A stretch of DNA of 64,000 nt, taken from Diabrotica undecimpunctata. Its lineage: Eukaryota; Arthropoda; Insecta; Coleoptera; Chrysomelidae. The translations under genes were made by a program, and so were the position numbers. Under the pieces are notes generated by a model. That model saw nothing but the letters and a program-made list of their open reading frames with translations, was not told where the DNA came from and did no database searches. Positions 1-12,010 of this stretch are shown here, one piece after another. The stretch lies in contig NC_092808.1 in assembly GCF_040954645.1 (NCBI RefSeq), positions 113,624,049 through 113,688,048 of the forward strand. The letters are read 5' to 3'. Numbering within the stretch: the stretch's first letter is position 1; each line of letters begins with the position of its first letter.

Positions 1-150
1 ACGTTTTTTTAACTCGTTGACTGCAAAGGCACTGTCAAGAAAACGGGTCCAGGACGCCACGATGTGAAAATCAAAATAATAAATCAAATATGCTGAAAAA
101 CTTTCACAATGAAAAATTTTCACGTGCTTTCCACTCATTTTTTTTTTGTG

Positions 151-241
151 AAAAATTGTTTCGAGATATCTTGTGGTCGGGCGTCCCCGATAAGAATGGC
201 TATTCTGCCGCCCAACCACGAGATATCTCGAAACAATTTTT
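151..241. repeat. Left subterminal palindrome of piggyBac-like element 1
   Basis: Arms at 151-181 and 211-241 are inverted copies with two mismatches in 31 bases, around a 29-base loop. The arm resembles the palindrome near the other end of the element, which supports a role in transposase binding. Confidence 0.8.
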
Positions 242-424
242 ACGTGCGCTTTAGAGATTCCGCTAGTTTTCGGCCGTTGTCGCCGTCGAACCTCTGGTAG
301 GATAGCCGAGTCTTCAGAACCACGTGTTTAGTATCTCTGTTGAGTTGGCGTGTGATACAGCTGTGTATCTTTTTTGTGTTTTATTGGTGAATTCGTTTTA
401 GTTTTCGAGTTTTTTTTATAAATA

Positions 425-2057
425 ATGTCCAGAAAACGAGGCTTAACTTCAGAGGAACTCAATAACTATGCGAACATGAATGAGTCTGAATGGGAAGAGT
501 TCCTGATGGATAAATCAGATGATGTCTCGGACTATGAACTATCAAATGAGCAAGGTTCAATAAGTTCAATAAGTTCAACAGCAAGCGACGAGAGCCCTTT
601 TGCACAATTACAATTGGAACAACCTACTCTAGAGCCAACTGCTGAAATATCCAACGAAGAAGAATGGTGTGATGTTGAGAATGGCCCACCAACTTTTGAT
701 TTTTTACACAAGATATTGGGCTAAAACATCAAGGTGAACTGACTATCGACAATCTGGTTAACTTGTTTTTTTCTGATGCATTTTTCAATATGTTGGTTCA
801 ACAAACAAATTTGTATGCAGCCCAAGAAATTCAGAAAAATACACTTACAAGGTCTTCTCGAATGAATAGATGGGTTGTAACTGACAAAAATAAACTACGA
901 GTGTTTATTGCCCTTTTGCTCTGAGCCCACGTACTTTACCATCAATTGAACATTACTGGTCTCAAAATATTATGTAAAAAATGCCATTTTGGAAGTTAGT
1001 AATGAGTAGAAATAGATTCCAATTACTATGTATTACGTTTTTTGCATTTTGCCGACAACTCGGAACAAAGAGAGGATCGATTATACAAAATAAGGCCTGT
1101 CCTCAGTAATTTTAACAAAATAATGGTAGAGAATTATGTTCCCGATAAATTCTTATGCATTGATGAATCAATGATCCTCTGGCGTGGTAGATTATTTTTT
1201 CGGCAGTACATAAAAAACAAAAAACATAAGTATGGTGTGAAACTATATGAATTGTGTGAATCCCATGGAGTGGTTCTGAAAATAAGAATTTATTGCGGCA
1301 AATCTGAAGCCAACGGCGCCACTGTTGATATGGGACATACTACAGAGGTCGTATTGTACTTACTGGATAAATATTTGGACAAAGGATTTATTGTCTGTAT
1401 GGACAATTTTTACAATTCAGTAGCCCTTACCAAGCGTATGATAGCCAGAAAAACATACGTCTGTGGTACTTTACGCAATAATCGAAAAGGGAATTCAAAA
1501 TACGTGATCTCAAAAAAACTTAAAAAGGGCGAGTGTGTATGGCAAAAAAATTAATCGGTAGTTGTGTGTAAGTGGAAAGACAAACGCGAAGTTTTAATGA
1601 TTTTAAATATGCACACAGTAGAAATGGTCGAGGTCCATGCCAGAAGTGGGAAAGTTGCTTGGAAAGCTAACATAATCAAGGATTACAAAGCTAGAATGTA
1701 AGGTATAGACCAGTCAGATCAAACGATAAGCTACTACAGTGCTCTAAAAAAACCATAAAATGGCAGAAAAAAGTAGCTTTGCATATTGCATATCAACAGG
1801 CAGCAAAATAAAATCTTTCGAGAGATGTTTATTTCGACGTCCCTTGATGATAATATGCCAAAAGCTACACCAAATCCTCAAAAATTTCAGTAAGTTGAAA
1901 GTATATCACCAACAAAAAAGAAACCACGACCAAAAAGAGCTTGCCGCATATGTCAACTCATAATCGTCGTCGATAAACAAGATATAGATGTGGTGCATGT
2001 GAAGAAAAGCCTCCTTTATATGTAGAACCCTGCTTCAAAAAATATCAACATGAATAG
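425..2057 (+). pseudogene. piggyBac-like transposase pseudogene
   Basis: The start at 425 opens an acidic N-terminal region (99 codons, stop at 724) typical of piggyBac transposases. The catalytic region continues in other frames. At 1042-1554 are the motifs CIDES and CMDNFYNS, which match the first and second catalytic aspartates. Near 1703 a GIDQSDQ stretch matches the third, followed by ISYYSAL. The C terminus (about 1930-2057) is a cysteine-rich finger: RACRIC, then CGACEEKPPLY and VEPCF before the stop at 2055-2057. Several frameshifts and stops separate these blocks, for example after 724, after 1554 and inside the C-terminal finger. This is a dead copy of a once complete gene. Family assignment is secure; the closest relative cannot be named from here. 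Confidence 0.88.
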
Positions 2058-2278
2058 GACTGTTCAAGCACTTTTTTCATTGAACTTTGTATATTTCTTT
2101 TTTATTTTGGATTTTTTAGTTTTTGTCCTTTTACCATAACCAAAAATAGTAAATAAATCTGTTTTCTGATGTCCACCTATATTTTAATAACCTTTTGTAG
2201 ACGCCCCAATATAAAATCTCCATGCATATCCCACAAACAATCTCGTGCTCGGCGCCACGAAAAACATCTACAAAAACA

Positions 2279-2329
2279 AGATAACTCGTGGTTGGCGTCT
2301 AAGAACAGACAGCCAACCACGAGTTATCT
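2279..2329. repeat. Right subterminal palindrome of piggyBac-like element 1
   Basis: Arms 2279-2296 and 2312-2329 are perfect 18-base inverted copies containing AACTCGTGGTTGG, around a 15-base loop. It mirrors the left palindrome at 151-241. Confidence 0.8.
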
Positions 2330-2353
2330 CGTGCTTGGCAGTCAACGAGTTAA

Positions 2354-3491
2354 GGAATCTGAAGTGTTCTGGGTTGATAAATAGTTTCCCAAAAACATGT
2401 TGTTTTCAGACAAGTGAATTTTTAGAACTTGACCATAATGAATCAGCCAAATTGAGAGAGAATTTAACAGATTTGTAGCTAAAGCCATATTGTTTTAAGC
2501 TACTATATTATAATTAATTGAAAAGGTATAACTAAATAAGGTCATATTTTAAATAATAAAAATAAGATACTAAATAAGTCTCGAACACTTTTTCAAATAT
2601 TGAGTTTCTTACTTGTGGATTAAACTATATTTTGCTGTTAATTTATTCAAATTAAAAAATTTATTGTTTTATTAATATAGTAAATTGTTCCTGTTATCCT
2701 GTTTTCTGCTGTCTAAAATCGAATTTCTTTATTGCCTACAATGTTATATTTATTATATTATTTATTAGTTATATTTATTTATTTTAATGGTCGCTTCTAC
2801 ACCTTGAAATAATATTCTTTTTTTTATTTGATAGCCCTTAGCCAAAACAGTCAATATTATATTGTCTACTGTCATTATTTGCTTTTAAGTATAGTTTTTT
2901 TTTATTAATAAAGCAATGACAATTTTTTCAGCGTCTTTGTCAGTATGTAAATTATATAACGAGAATTTTGTACGATATCTTCATCCTTATGGATCATAAT
3001 AAAACACAATAAATCGTTGCCTGATACATTATATTTTTTTTAGTTGTTCTTTTGTTTTAAGTTTGTATTCGACAAGATTAAATGTATTTTCTATTGGTTT
3101 TTTTTCTTTTATTTTTATAAATATATCGAATTGTCCTCTAACGATAGTTCTAAAGATCTCGTATTGTGTTTAGCACTGTACACGAGAAAATCTCAGCCAA
3201 GAAGTTTTCCATGAGCGGTCATTAATCACTGAGTTTGCTTTATATAGATCATTTACGGTGTTTATATATAAACTATTTCCCAAAGCATCGTTAATTTTTA
3301 CCTTTTAGACACTTAGTGATCTAGCAGATGCATTGGAATTAACTATTGTTTTTCATTTACTTGTCAAAAAATTTTAATTTTGTGTATATCAACAATATGC
3401 CACTATTTTGGAGTGATACAAAAATTCGGGTATGTGTCACACATTTTCCATTTATTTAAATTAGCAACCAAGTGCTGAGTTTTTTTTTCAG
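2354..3491. other. Unassigned AT-rich stretch
   Basis: No coding signal, terminal repeat or RNA gene is recognised. The final bases are a long T-run ending in CAG, which looks like a splice acceptor for the exon-like block that follows. Confidence 0.4.
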
Positions 3492-3648
3492 ACAAGAACT
3501 TCTACAATGCTTTCCTAATGTAAATGATTTCGTTGACGCGGCTCCTCTGGAAGACGCAGCGGTCAGCCGTCAACGTCTGCGTCTCAAATACTTAGAAACT
3601 ATAGGTAATAGTCAGGACGCGAACGCCAAGTGTCCCGTTTTCATATAG
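3492..3648 (+). pseudogene. Exon-like fragment, possible PIF/Harbinger transposase C terminus
   Basis: A T-rich tract ending in CAG at 3489-3491 precedes an open frame of about 51 codons that ends at a TAG at 3646-3648. Its codons are much richer in G and C than the surroundings, for example GAC GCG GCT CCT CTG, as expected of a formerly selected exon. It contains QELLQCFPNVNDFVDAAP and later a run of basic residues before KYLE. The shape loosely resembles the end of HARBI1-type nucleases, but no catalytic motif is present. A host exon or another transposase is equally possible. The MADF/BESS relic about 1.7 kb downstream makes a PIF/Harbinger origin plausible, since those elements carry a second DNA-binding gene. 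Confidence 0.3.
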
Positions 3649-4740
3649 TGAATAGTAGTAGTGATTTAAAAATTTCGAAAAAAATTTTTCCATGTGAATG
3701 ATCAACTTTTAATTAATGCAGTACGTTAATTTCTATATTAAATTGGCGAAGTGTGGATTGATGAAAGCGGTAAGTATTATTATTTGTGTATTTTTAATAA
3801 ATATATATGTGCTATATTAACACAATTTAACAAAATCTGTACAATATATAATAAAATCAATAAGCTAAAGACACATACAGCTTGTTAAGGAGGCTGGGAC
3901 ATTTTAGAATTCAGTTTAGATTTCTAAAATCAGCGCTTGATACTGAATTTTAAAACACGTTCAGATCAGTTTAACTAGCGAGGCAAAAACACGTGTGTCT
4001 TGCTACGCCAAAGTGCATTCTTTATTAAAATAGTCAGTAAACATATTTTTTATTTCTAAGTCAGCAGCATTTGCAAATCCTCCTGCTCCTGTTAGAGGAA
4101 TTATATAATTTGGCATCTGCACTTGAGGGCCATACTCGTTAAATGGTTGCTTATTTTTTTTCTAACAATCTATCTCTTAGTAAATTGTGTAGGCAACAAG
4201 TTTCCAGAACTAGCTTATCGCACCAAACTGGATGTACCGCTATTGGGGTGTAGAAGATCCAGAAAATTTGGCACAATAGACCAAATACATTTTTAGTGAC
4301 TTGCAGTGCCCTACATAATCTATAGTTATAAATAGATTTTCGTTCACCGTGTATAATTGTAAAAAATATCGATTTATAGCTTAATCGCAGTTTGTTTAAC
4401 TTCCTACAAAGTATAGATTACCTAATAGGTATTAAGGAAATGCTTGCAATCATTTTTTTGGTTCAAATTATATTTGCCAGAGGGCATGTTCTATGCAGAG
4501 GGAAATACACTTATTTGATGTATCGTAGCATTTTAGTGAGATTATAAATATAACTTGAGGACTAGTATGAGAGGCAGTTTATTATAAATTTTTACCTCAA
4601 CAACAAATGTAGTGTAATAATTCGGTAGCTGTCAATAAAACTATATTTTACTCCACGACTTAAACATTTTATTTTATTATCGTCGATTGAGTAGAATCAG
4701 ACACAGGCTATTAGAAACAATTAAAAATTATAATCACATT
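3649..4740. other. Unassigned AT-rich stretch
   Basis: No gene, repeat ends or RNA signal could be supported here. Confidence 0.4.
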
Positions 4741-4812
4741 GGAATTGTACATTGGTCACTCGAGCCGGATTGAACCAGCGATCTATGGATTCATCCTGAG
4801 TTTCATCCCAAA
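4741..4812 (-). repeat. Possible tRNA-derived SINE fragment
   Basis: Read on the minus strand, the block contains a good pol III B-box, GGTTCAATCC (4767-4776), followed by CTCGAGTGACCAATG. No convincing A-box or tail is seen, so at best it is a truncated SINE; a chance B-box is possible. Confidence 0.3.
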
Positions 4813-5363
4813 TGACAACATATAGCAACTATTTGTCTGACTTAGAAGGAGATTCATTGGCTGGAAATAATCTTCCAGAATATACTTCCCTGTCTATTGC
4901 AGAGCTCAAAAATATTGAACTATCTTTTTTCTTTTTATATGCACCAATATCCACAAACAAAAATTTACAATGCCTATCTAATAATGCGAGCCAAATCATC
5001 GAAAAATAATCTTGTAGTTAAATAATAGTGATCCACTTTCCCTATTACAAAAAATCCGGATATGTTTACCATTAAGTCCTGCGACACAGTTAGGGAAGTT
5101 TTACTTATTATAAAATTATAGTGCTCTCTTCCAAGATTATTTCCTTTTGTGGTGGTACAAATATGGGAGTAAGATGCTACCACATTACTTCTATTGTTTC
5201 TGAAACAATAATGGAAATCTAGCTCGGTAAAATCCGAAAAGCAAATGTGAGTGATCGTAATATTTTCCCTGTAGCCAAAAACCTAAAATATATAAATTTC
5301 AATTTGATCGAACTATGCTATTAATTATTATATGCTTTATTTTTATAATTAGAGATAATTTTA

Positions 5364-5850
5364 GTTAAGCTGAAGAATAACAAAGCACGTTGGAAACACA
5401 TCTGTGATAACTATCTAAAACATAACAGAAAATCAAAGCAGGGAACTGCTTCTGCATCATCTACAAAGCCAACCAAATGGCCCTTGTTTTAGCATCTAAA
5501 ATTTTTAGAAAATGTAAAATCTGAAAGAAGGTACTTATCATGTATTTTTGGATTTGCTAATTCGTTTATCATTTTTAGTCCCATTGAAACATGTCATAGA
5601 AGTGAAAATAATGAAACGCAAACTTCTTCTTAAGTATCGAATGGTAAACTTCCAGTTGTACTTCGGGAAAAACCAAATTATTACGTAGTTTATCAAGACT
5701 ATTTATCAATTATCTTACAACCAGAAAAAAGACGATGAAGAAAAAGATTTATTGATGAATAGCATGGCTCTAAAAATAAATAAACTACCCCAGCATTTAA
5801 TATCTCCAGCTCAGTAGCAGATATTAACTTTGATCACTAGTCTTCAAGCA
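5364..5850 (+). pseudogene. MADF/BESS-domain protein relic
   Basis: Around 5367-5500 one frame reads VKLKNNKARWKHICDNYLKH, which fits helix 3 of a MADF (Myb/SANT-like) DNA-binding domain, including the conserved W-K-x-I-x-D-N-Y core. Around 5725-5840 another frame reads DEEKDLLMNSMALKINKL, which fits a BESS protein-interaction motif. The order MADF then BESS is the usual one in insect MADF-BESS regulators and in the second protein of PIF/Harbinger transposons. The blocks are separated by stops and a gap that could be a lost intron. I see no intact gene. Whether it derives from a host regulator or a transposon is undecided. Confidence 0.45.
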
Positions 5851-6411
5851 TCGGATGATAAAATACAAACTACGACAGCACCTTAGACAATACCAACATC
5901 GTCACTAGTTTAATCAAATGAAATTTTAAATATACCTTTAGAACCCCAACTGCTTACAACTCCCTCTGATTCGTCATGCATTATTTCAGCTAAATCGACA
6001 CCTGATGCTAACATGTCTGATACTCCGTTATATACTTTAACAGTATTTTGGAAACATTTTCATGAATAATTTTAACTGATATATTTTTAGCAAGAAGATT
6101 TTACATTCATATTTCATTTGTAAAATCAACAGTTTTAATATTCACGATGTGAAACTACTAGTATGTAATCGACAAAAGTAAATTAAAAAAATTTAGTCAA
6201 AGTCCCATCTACGATGCTCGTTAATTATAAAGGAATATAAATCTATCTACAAATATATCGGACTATTAAAAAAATTTGTAAGTAAAGCATGTCACCAATA
6301 CCTTTCTTGCGGTTGGAACGCAAACCTTTCCCATAGAAGAATACATAACAAAATATTACTTATTGTTTGCAATTTTTTTTTTATTTGAAACTGCTTCAAC
6401 CACAAGGGTTA
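5851..6411. other. Unassigned stretch
   Basis: Apart from scattered stops in all frames, nothing could be identified. Confidence 0.4.
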
Positions 6412-8900
6412 TTAGCAATAGTTGATTTTACAGAGAATATGCATATAAAAAGAAAACAAAAAATACAATTTGGGTTGCTTCTGTAGTAGGAAATCATGAG
6501 TGATCTTGGTGTGTCCTAATCGTAGTCTGGAGATGATAACTTGATCTCTTCTTTTCATAGATAGCCTCCATGGTAGGACAGTTTGTTTTATGGATCTAAG
6601 GTTAGAATTTGAGACATCCCATGTTACTTGCCATTTGTTCATGGTTTTCTTTTTAAAATATTGTTTGACATCAAGGTAGTGACAAGTAGACATTGACAAT
6701 GAAATCGGTTTCTCATTTGCTTGTTTTGCAATGCTGTCGGCTCTTTCATTTCGTTTTATTACACAATGTAAAGGGGTCCAAAAAAACTGAACAGTTCGAT
6801 TATTGATTTGGGATATCATGAGTTTCATTGACGAATTTTATTGCCTGAAGAATGGCAAATAGTTCAGCAGAGAATATAGTGAACTGCTTCGGCAGTTGAA
6901 ATGATCGTTCTTCGCTGGTTGTTACAAATGCCAGCACCCACTCAATTTTATGATTTTGACACATCAGTATAAATGTGGATGGACTTGTAATGACTATTTA
7001 ACTTCTCTAAGGCTTTGGTTTTAAAGAGGTATGATTAAGTATCAGATTTTTTAAATGATGTAAGACTGATATCGCACTTTTGGAGAGATATTGTCCATGG
7101 TGGAGGATTATCAGACTTTGTAAGTGTGTATACAGAAGGTACAGTGATATCTAGGATATTTAGAATTGTGCTGATATGATGATAGAATAGTGGATTTAAT
7201 TTTTTTCTTGACTGAAACGTCGAGAAAAATTTGTCAGCAAAAGTGTTTCTGAAAACAGGAATGGTTGGATTTGCTTCCACCCTTGTAGCATATGAAAGAC
7301 TTAAATATTTCCTTCTAAGCTGAAGTGAAGGCTCCCCAGATTCACAGTACATGCTCTTAATTGGGCTTGTTTAATGTGTCCGCAATGCTACCCTAATTGC
7401 GGAATTATGAACTTATCGAGAATTTTTAGTATTGAAGTTTTTGCCGAGTTGTACGCAACTGCCCTATAATCAAGTTTTGAGCGAATTAGGAATATGTACC
7501 TATAAAGTCATTAATGTTTGAAAGTCCGCGCCCCATTGTTTGTAAGCTATATTTCTTAATAAATGTAGTCCACTTTGTGCAAATTGTCGAAGAAAGTGTA
7601 CATGTTCTTTCCACGTTAAACGGTTATCTAATTTCATGCCAAGAAAATGATGACCAGGTCGTCCACAAATAGACAGGCTTTGACTAGAAGTGAAAGTGAG
7701 TTGGCAATATTATTGATTGCAATTACTATTTAAATGTTAATAAGCCACAATTAAAAGTTAAAGTAAGTTTATTGACGTTTCAATTTCCACTTCGGAAATC
7801 GTTCTCAAAATACAAACATTAGTAAATTAAACAAATTTTGTTTTTTTTTTAAACATTGATTAATTTACTAATGTTTGTATTTTTCGAAGTGAAAATTAAA
7901 ACGTTAATAAACTTACTTTAACCTTTAATTGTGGCTTATTCCCATTAAAATAGTAATTACTTTAAAATGTCACAAGAAAATAGCTTCAGAACAATATATT
8001 ATTGATTGCAATAAGAAATAAAGTAACACTAAGAGTGGACCCTTGAGGAATACCGTTTGATTGGGTTTTAATATAAGAATAAGTTATGTCTATTCGAACT
8101 TGGAAATGTCGCTTCAGGAGAAAGTTTCGGATAAAATACAAGATGTTTCCTTGAACTGACCAGCTTGACAAGGTATTTAAAATATCTTGTCTCCAAATTG
8201 TATCATAGGCGTGAGTTATATCGAAGATAACAGCTAAACAGTCCTGCCCACAGCTAAATGGTTCATGTACTACAGACTCTATCTCTACTATGTTATCAGT
8301 AGTAGACCTAAATTTTTTAAAGTTGCTTTGAATTGAGCTAAGTTTATTTTCCTATAGGTGCCACAGTAATCTATTACTGACCAATTTCTCAAGTAGTTTA
8401 CACATGAAACATGTTAAAGAGATGGGTATGTAAGATTCTGGACTCTATTTACTTTTATCATTTTTAAGTACGGGAATTATGATAGATTTATACCAATCAA
8501 CAGGAAAGACATTTTTGTCCAAATAAAATTGTAGAGGTTTTGTAGATACTGCTTGCCTTCAACAGGTATGGCTTTAAGAAATATGGTTGGGATGTTGTCA
8601 GGTCCGGGACTTAAATTCTTTGATTGGTTAAGAGATTCATGGAGCTCGTCCATTACACATAAATTTCACATTTAAAGGTCAACTGGTGTGATCATCATAA
8701 TCGATGTTAGACCCATCAAAGTTCTTTTTATGATTTAAAAACTTTGTTGTATTCTTACTTAATATTATGAAAATATTAAGTTTTCGTCACTCGACTGTTT
8801 TTGGTATGTATTTGCTAGAACTTCAGCTATCTCCTCTTTTGATGAGTATGTTTTAGTATCTTGTTCTTGGTAGTGGATAGCATTGAAAGATTTATTTATT
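6412..8900 (-). pseudogene. LINE ORF2 pseudogene: reverse transcriptase and RNase H
   Basis: RT motifs are spread over three frames between about 8600 and 7990: SYIPISLTCF, a block resembling the FDITHAYDTIW region, and NGIPQGSTLSVTLF at 8171 to 7986. After the 272-bp insertion, 7352 to 7035 matches the thumb and connection region (ESGEPSLQLRRKYL). The segment 6828 to 6412 gives the end of an RNase H domain (TVQFFWTPLH, then NERADSIAKQA) and the LINE C terminus. The RNase H points to the I superfamily rather than plain Jockey. No complete YADD motif was found, probably because the insertion and decay lie there. Confidence 0.75.
7724..7995. mobile_element. 272-bp fold-back retroposon with 17-bp target duplication
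   Basis: The insert sits in the LINE RT gene and is flanked by a perfect 17-bp direct repeat, ATATTATTGATTGCAAT, at 7707-7723 and 7996-8012. It consists of two arms of about 110 bases in inverted orientation, each containing TAAGCCACAATTAAA and ACATTAGTAAATTAA, around a T-rich centre. A long, exact target duplication points to target-primed reverse transcription rather than cut-and-paste. Read outward on the minus strand, the left arm holds a small hairpin, GATTTCC/GGAAAT, followed by GAAAC, which resembles the hairpins in the Penelope-associated motifs elsewhere in the window. No coding capacity. Confidence 0.8.
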
Positions 8901-9224
8901 TGGCAAGATCTTCTACTAGGCGTCTGTTGTTTTTTTGTTGAGTTCTTGGTTTTTGGATTTGTGGCTTCGGTTCAACGAAGTCATTTTCGTTATCTCTTAT
9001 TGGGAGGATATTATTTCAGATACGTTTAGTTTAGGGCACTGAGATGAGGATGGATCTTGATCTAAGGTATCAATTTGAGTCTCATTGGTTAGGTCGCAGT
9101 TTATCGGAATATGCTTATTTGATTAAGAGGTAATGATTTTTCTAGATGTTTTAGCCTCAGTAGAGAGGATTGTGTAGAGGAATTTATCGACAAAGGAGCT
9201 GATTGTTGTACTATTGTTTCAGTC

Positions 9225-10004
9225 TCAATAGGAGAAGATTGTGTAGAAAAATTGTCGAAAGATGAGCTGGTGTACTTCCTGTAGGGAGTTTAGATGAGCA
9301 GTATTTTGGGTGTTGTTTGAAGGAGTCTGATTATTTTTATTGGAACACTGAGATGCAAAATGTCCTTGCTGCTTGCGTAAGTAGCAAGATTGCTTTTCGA
9401 TGGAAAAGAAAATTCGATAGTTGTTATCCTCATGGTTAATTAACATAGAATCGGGTAATTTTTCTAAGTTAGTTGGCGCTATAAAAGTGTATCGATGGAA
9501 ACTCAAGATATGCTTGAATACTGGATTTGAAGTCCCTATCCTGATAATGTCAATTGGAGTTATTAGATGTATACCTAAGTTTTTCAGTTGTTCTTCTATA
9601 ATGCTGTGCGGAATACTTATACATACGTTGGAAATAATCAATCGTTCATTTGGAGATATTAATCTTCGGGCTTGAATACGTTCTTGATTAATTACTACAA
9701 TCCCATTGTCGTTTGCTAGAAACTCATCGACTGTCTATTCACTGGTAAAGAAGATACAAATACGATCGTTTATAATTTTAGAAATAGAATGTATTTTTCT
9801 GGGATCCACTTTACAATTTACTGCATTAAGGTAAACTTCAATATTAGAATTTGGAAGTGAGTGAAGTAGAATTGCTTGTTTTTTGTTTGGAAATTTATTT
9901 GTTGGTTGATTAAGAGCTGTAGAATATAATTTTGATGGTTGGTTTACAAGTAAATTGCCAGAACTTTCTATGGTGGAAGATCCTGTTGCTGAATCCATTT
10001 TCAT
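9225..10004 (-). pseudogene. LINE ORF1 (Gag-like) pseudogene
   Basis: Two open segments on the minus strand (10004 to 9735 and 9641 to 9225) form a Gag-like protein with a broken junction. The first is a serine- and asparagine-rich N terminus. The second contains a decayed CCHC knuckle, CYLRKQQGHFASQC, in which the second cysteine is now arginine, followed by an asparagine-rich tail. Gag proteins of Jockey/I LINEs bind the element RNA. The lost cysteine and the frame break indicate non-function. Confidence 0.75.
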
Positions 10005-10020
10005 GCTTGGGCTAAGTAAC

Positions 10021-11282
10021 CTGAATACGGCCCTGGTACTTATAATGGATCTTTACCGGCAGAACTGGTAATTAATTTCACACCAAATCGGCAAAATAGT
10101 TGTTTACCCTTGATTTATTATAGATGAAATAGGAAAATTAAACTTACAGTTTTTAGTCCAGAAGAAGTAATACTTTTATACTTCACTTTTGTTTAAATTT
10201 TAGGTATAAACAAAATTCTACATATGTGAAACAAAAAAATGCCTTATTTTGTCCAAACTAACAAGCTAATATTAAATATCAATTAACGCTAATTGCTGAT
10301 ATGTTTACTGTTCGGAGGTTGGAACGAGAATCTGTTTGCAATTTTGTGCTTGTGTAAAACACAAATTTAATGAAAATAAAATAATGTGAAATACATTTCG
10401 CCATCGAAGAGAAGTGTTCGGACTTCTTCTCAGATCCTGACTTCAAGTGTTTCCACCATATAAGATATAGATATTTCTTTTGCTTTTCTAATACATAGAT
10501 ACACTGTTGGCTTTAATAATTTACACATTTTAAGAGAACATTAAAATATAAAGAATTTTTTGCTTTAATTGATATCGGAAATGTTTTAGAAATTTATATT
10601 TTTAATAACTCAAAAGCAATGTGCTACATTTACGCAATAACTAAATTTACTTTCATAAGAGCGGGCGGGTACAGAACTACTCCAAGCGTCTTAATAACTT
10701 TTTAATGAAATTTTAGAAAATTGTCTACTTTATTATATTTTCAGGTTATTATATTACGCATGTATTCCCAGAATATTTTGACTTTCCTACTAGGAAGTTT
10801 TTAATTATAACCGGGTTTTTGTTAGGGGCATATATGAACTCCAATCGGTCCCCTATGTAGATAGAATTTTACCTAACAACAAACAGATGAAGTACAGGAA
10901 CATTTTTTCGTGAAGGGAAATATAAAATTCATAAATATATTTAAAAAAATATTGCTGACTGATAAAAAGTTGCAAGCGATTGTTCAGATCGCTAGTGACA
11001 TCAAACACAATGACTTTGTAACAAAAAGTAAAGCAATAATTAATGATACCATTTTCGTCGCGGAAGCAGAGTATTTTGTGCCTTTTCAATTTGACATACC
11101 TAATTTGTTCGCCTAGTATGGCATTAACTTCAATGGTAAAATCCATTAGGTATAAAATTCATGACCCGAAAAGACTTAAATTTATGACCTGAACGATATA
11201 CTTTAAATTTATTAGCAAAAAAAGCTTTTTTAATGATTCCTTGACCATACAATGCGTCGTCGCATGCAATAAAGAAGACATA
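10021..11282. other. Unassigned stretch upstream of the LINE
   Basis: The first hundred bases may be LINE 5' UTR. The rest shows no recognisable gene. Two overlapping short open frames on opposite strands near 10853-11146 have no family resemblance. Confidence 0.4.
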
Positions 11283-11514
11283 AATGAATGGGTGATAAAA
11301 CGACAACAGGACTGAAACGAACATATTAGTAGAATGGCAGATAATAAGATAGTACAAATAGCACGAGATAAGTCACCAAATGGACGAAGAAGTATTGGCA
11401 GACCAAGAAAAAGATGGTGCGATCATTTAAACAATTTAGGAGGCTAATATTAAAGAAGAAACAGGCTTTAACGCCTACATACAAGAAGGAAGAAGAAAAA
11501 GAAGAAGAAGAGGT
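11283..11514 (+). pseudogene. RTE-like LINE, C-terminal fragment
   Basis: A short frame reads RMADNKIVQIARDKSPNG, then GRRSIGRPRKRWCDHL. This is the basic G-R-P-x-x-R-W signature at the end of RTE/craniofacial-type reverse transcriptase proteins. It ends in a purine-rich AAG/GAA tail near 11490-11512, where a minus-strand RTE fragment begins. The two fragments are therefore in opposite orientations. Confidence 0.65.
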
Positions 11515-11921
11515 TCACCACCTTTTAACACCTTCGCGACGATTTATTAAAGCTATCTCAAAAATTTGTTCAGTGTAGACATTAAACAACATCGGTGACA
11601 TAACACATCCCTGTCTCACACCACGCTTAATAGAAAATGAAGCTGAAACCTCTTGATCTACATGAATACAAGCCTTCTGATTATAGTTAAGATTTTTGAA
11701 CAATCTAATATCATACGTGTCCAGACTAAGTCTAAGCATCGAAATAGTAATGTATGTGGTATTCTATCAAAGACATTTTCGAAATCTATAAAACATACGT
11801 AAATATTTTTCCTAACCCCAATGCTCTATTGTAAGAGTATTCGCATGAAAAAAAAAGAGCTTATCGAGTACTCATACCGTTTTGAAAACCAAGCTGCTCA
11901 TGATCAGTTATCCCCTTACAA

Positions 11922-11923
<2 letters not shown>
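11515..11923 (-). pseudogene. RTE-like reverse transcriptase fragment (distal half)
   Basis: On the minus strand, 11910 to 11850 reads TDHEQLGFQNGMSTR followed by a stop and ALF, which is RT motif region 2. Then comes a decayed F-I-D-F-E-K-A-F-D equivalent. The segment 11739 to 11515 is intact and contains KNLNYNQKACIHV and VRQGCVMSPMLFNVYTE (RT motif 4). The YADD region is missing because the fragment stops at 11515. The upstream half of what appears to be the same element lies at 21960-23600 on the same strand, about 10 kb away. The two halves are separated by (TA)n tracts, a gypsy element and a Penelope-like element. Confidence 0.75.

Positions 11924-11925
<2 letters not shown>

Positions 11926-12006
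<81 letters not shown>
11926..12006. repeat. (TA)n microsatellite, left part of the gypsy insertion target
   Basis: About 40 TA units directly abut the gypsy LTR at 12007. The other part of the same tract lies at 19719-19825. Confidence 0.95.

Positions 12007-12010
<4 letters not shown>

Larger units (their letters stand above)
13..2349 (+). mobile_element. piggyBac-like DNA transposon 1, complete ends, decayed coding region
   Basis: The element is bordered by TTAA at 9-12 and at 2350-2353, the target duplication expected for piggyBac. Its terminal inverted repeat reads CTCGTTGACTGC inward from both ends and is exact for 12 bases. Inside each end lies a palindrome (151-241 and 2279-2329). 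The two palindromes share a core resembling GAGATATCTYGTGGT, so they look like homologous subterminal signals for the transposase. The interior carries a transposase pseudogene (425-2057). The length of 2.34 kb is normal for piggyBac. Ends and target duplication are read directly; immobility is inferred from the broken gene. Confidence 0.9.
6412..10020 (-). mobile_element. Degenerate I/Jockey-like LINE (gag, RT, RNase H)
   Basis: Reading leftward from about 10020, the order is a Gag-like ORF1, then reverse transcriptase, then an RNase H with a C-terminal tail, as in the I group of LINEs. The space between Gag and RT (roughly 9225 to 8860) is too short for a full AP endonuclease, so an internal deletion is likely. 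A 272-bp fold-back retroposon (7724-7995) interrupts the RT. Many stops and frameshifts show that the copy is old. Confidence 0.8.
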
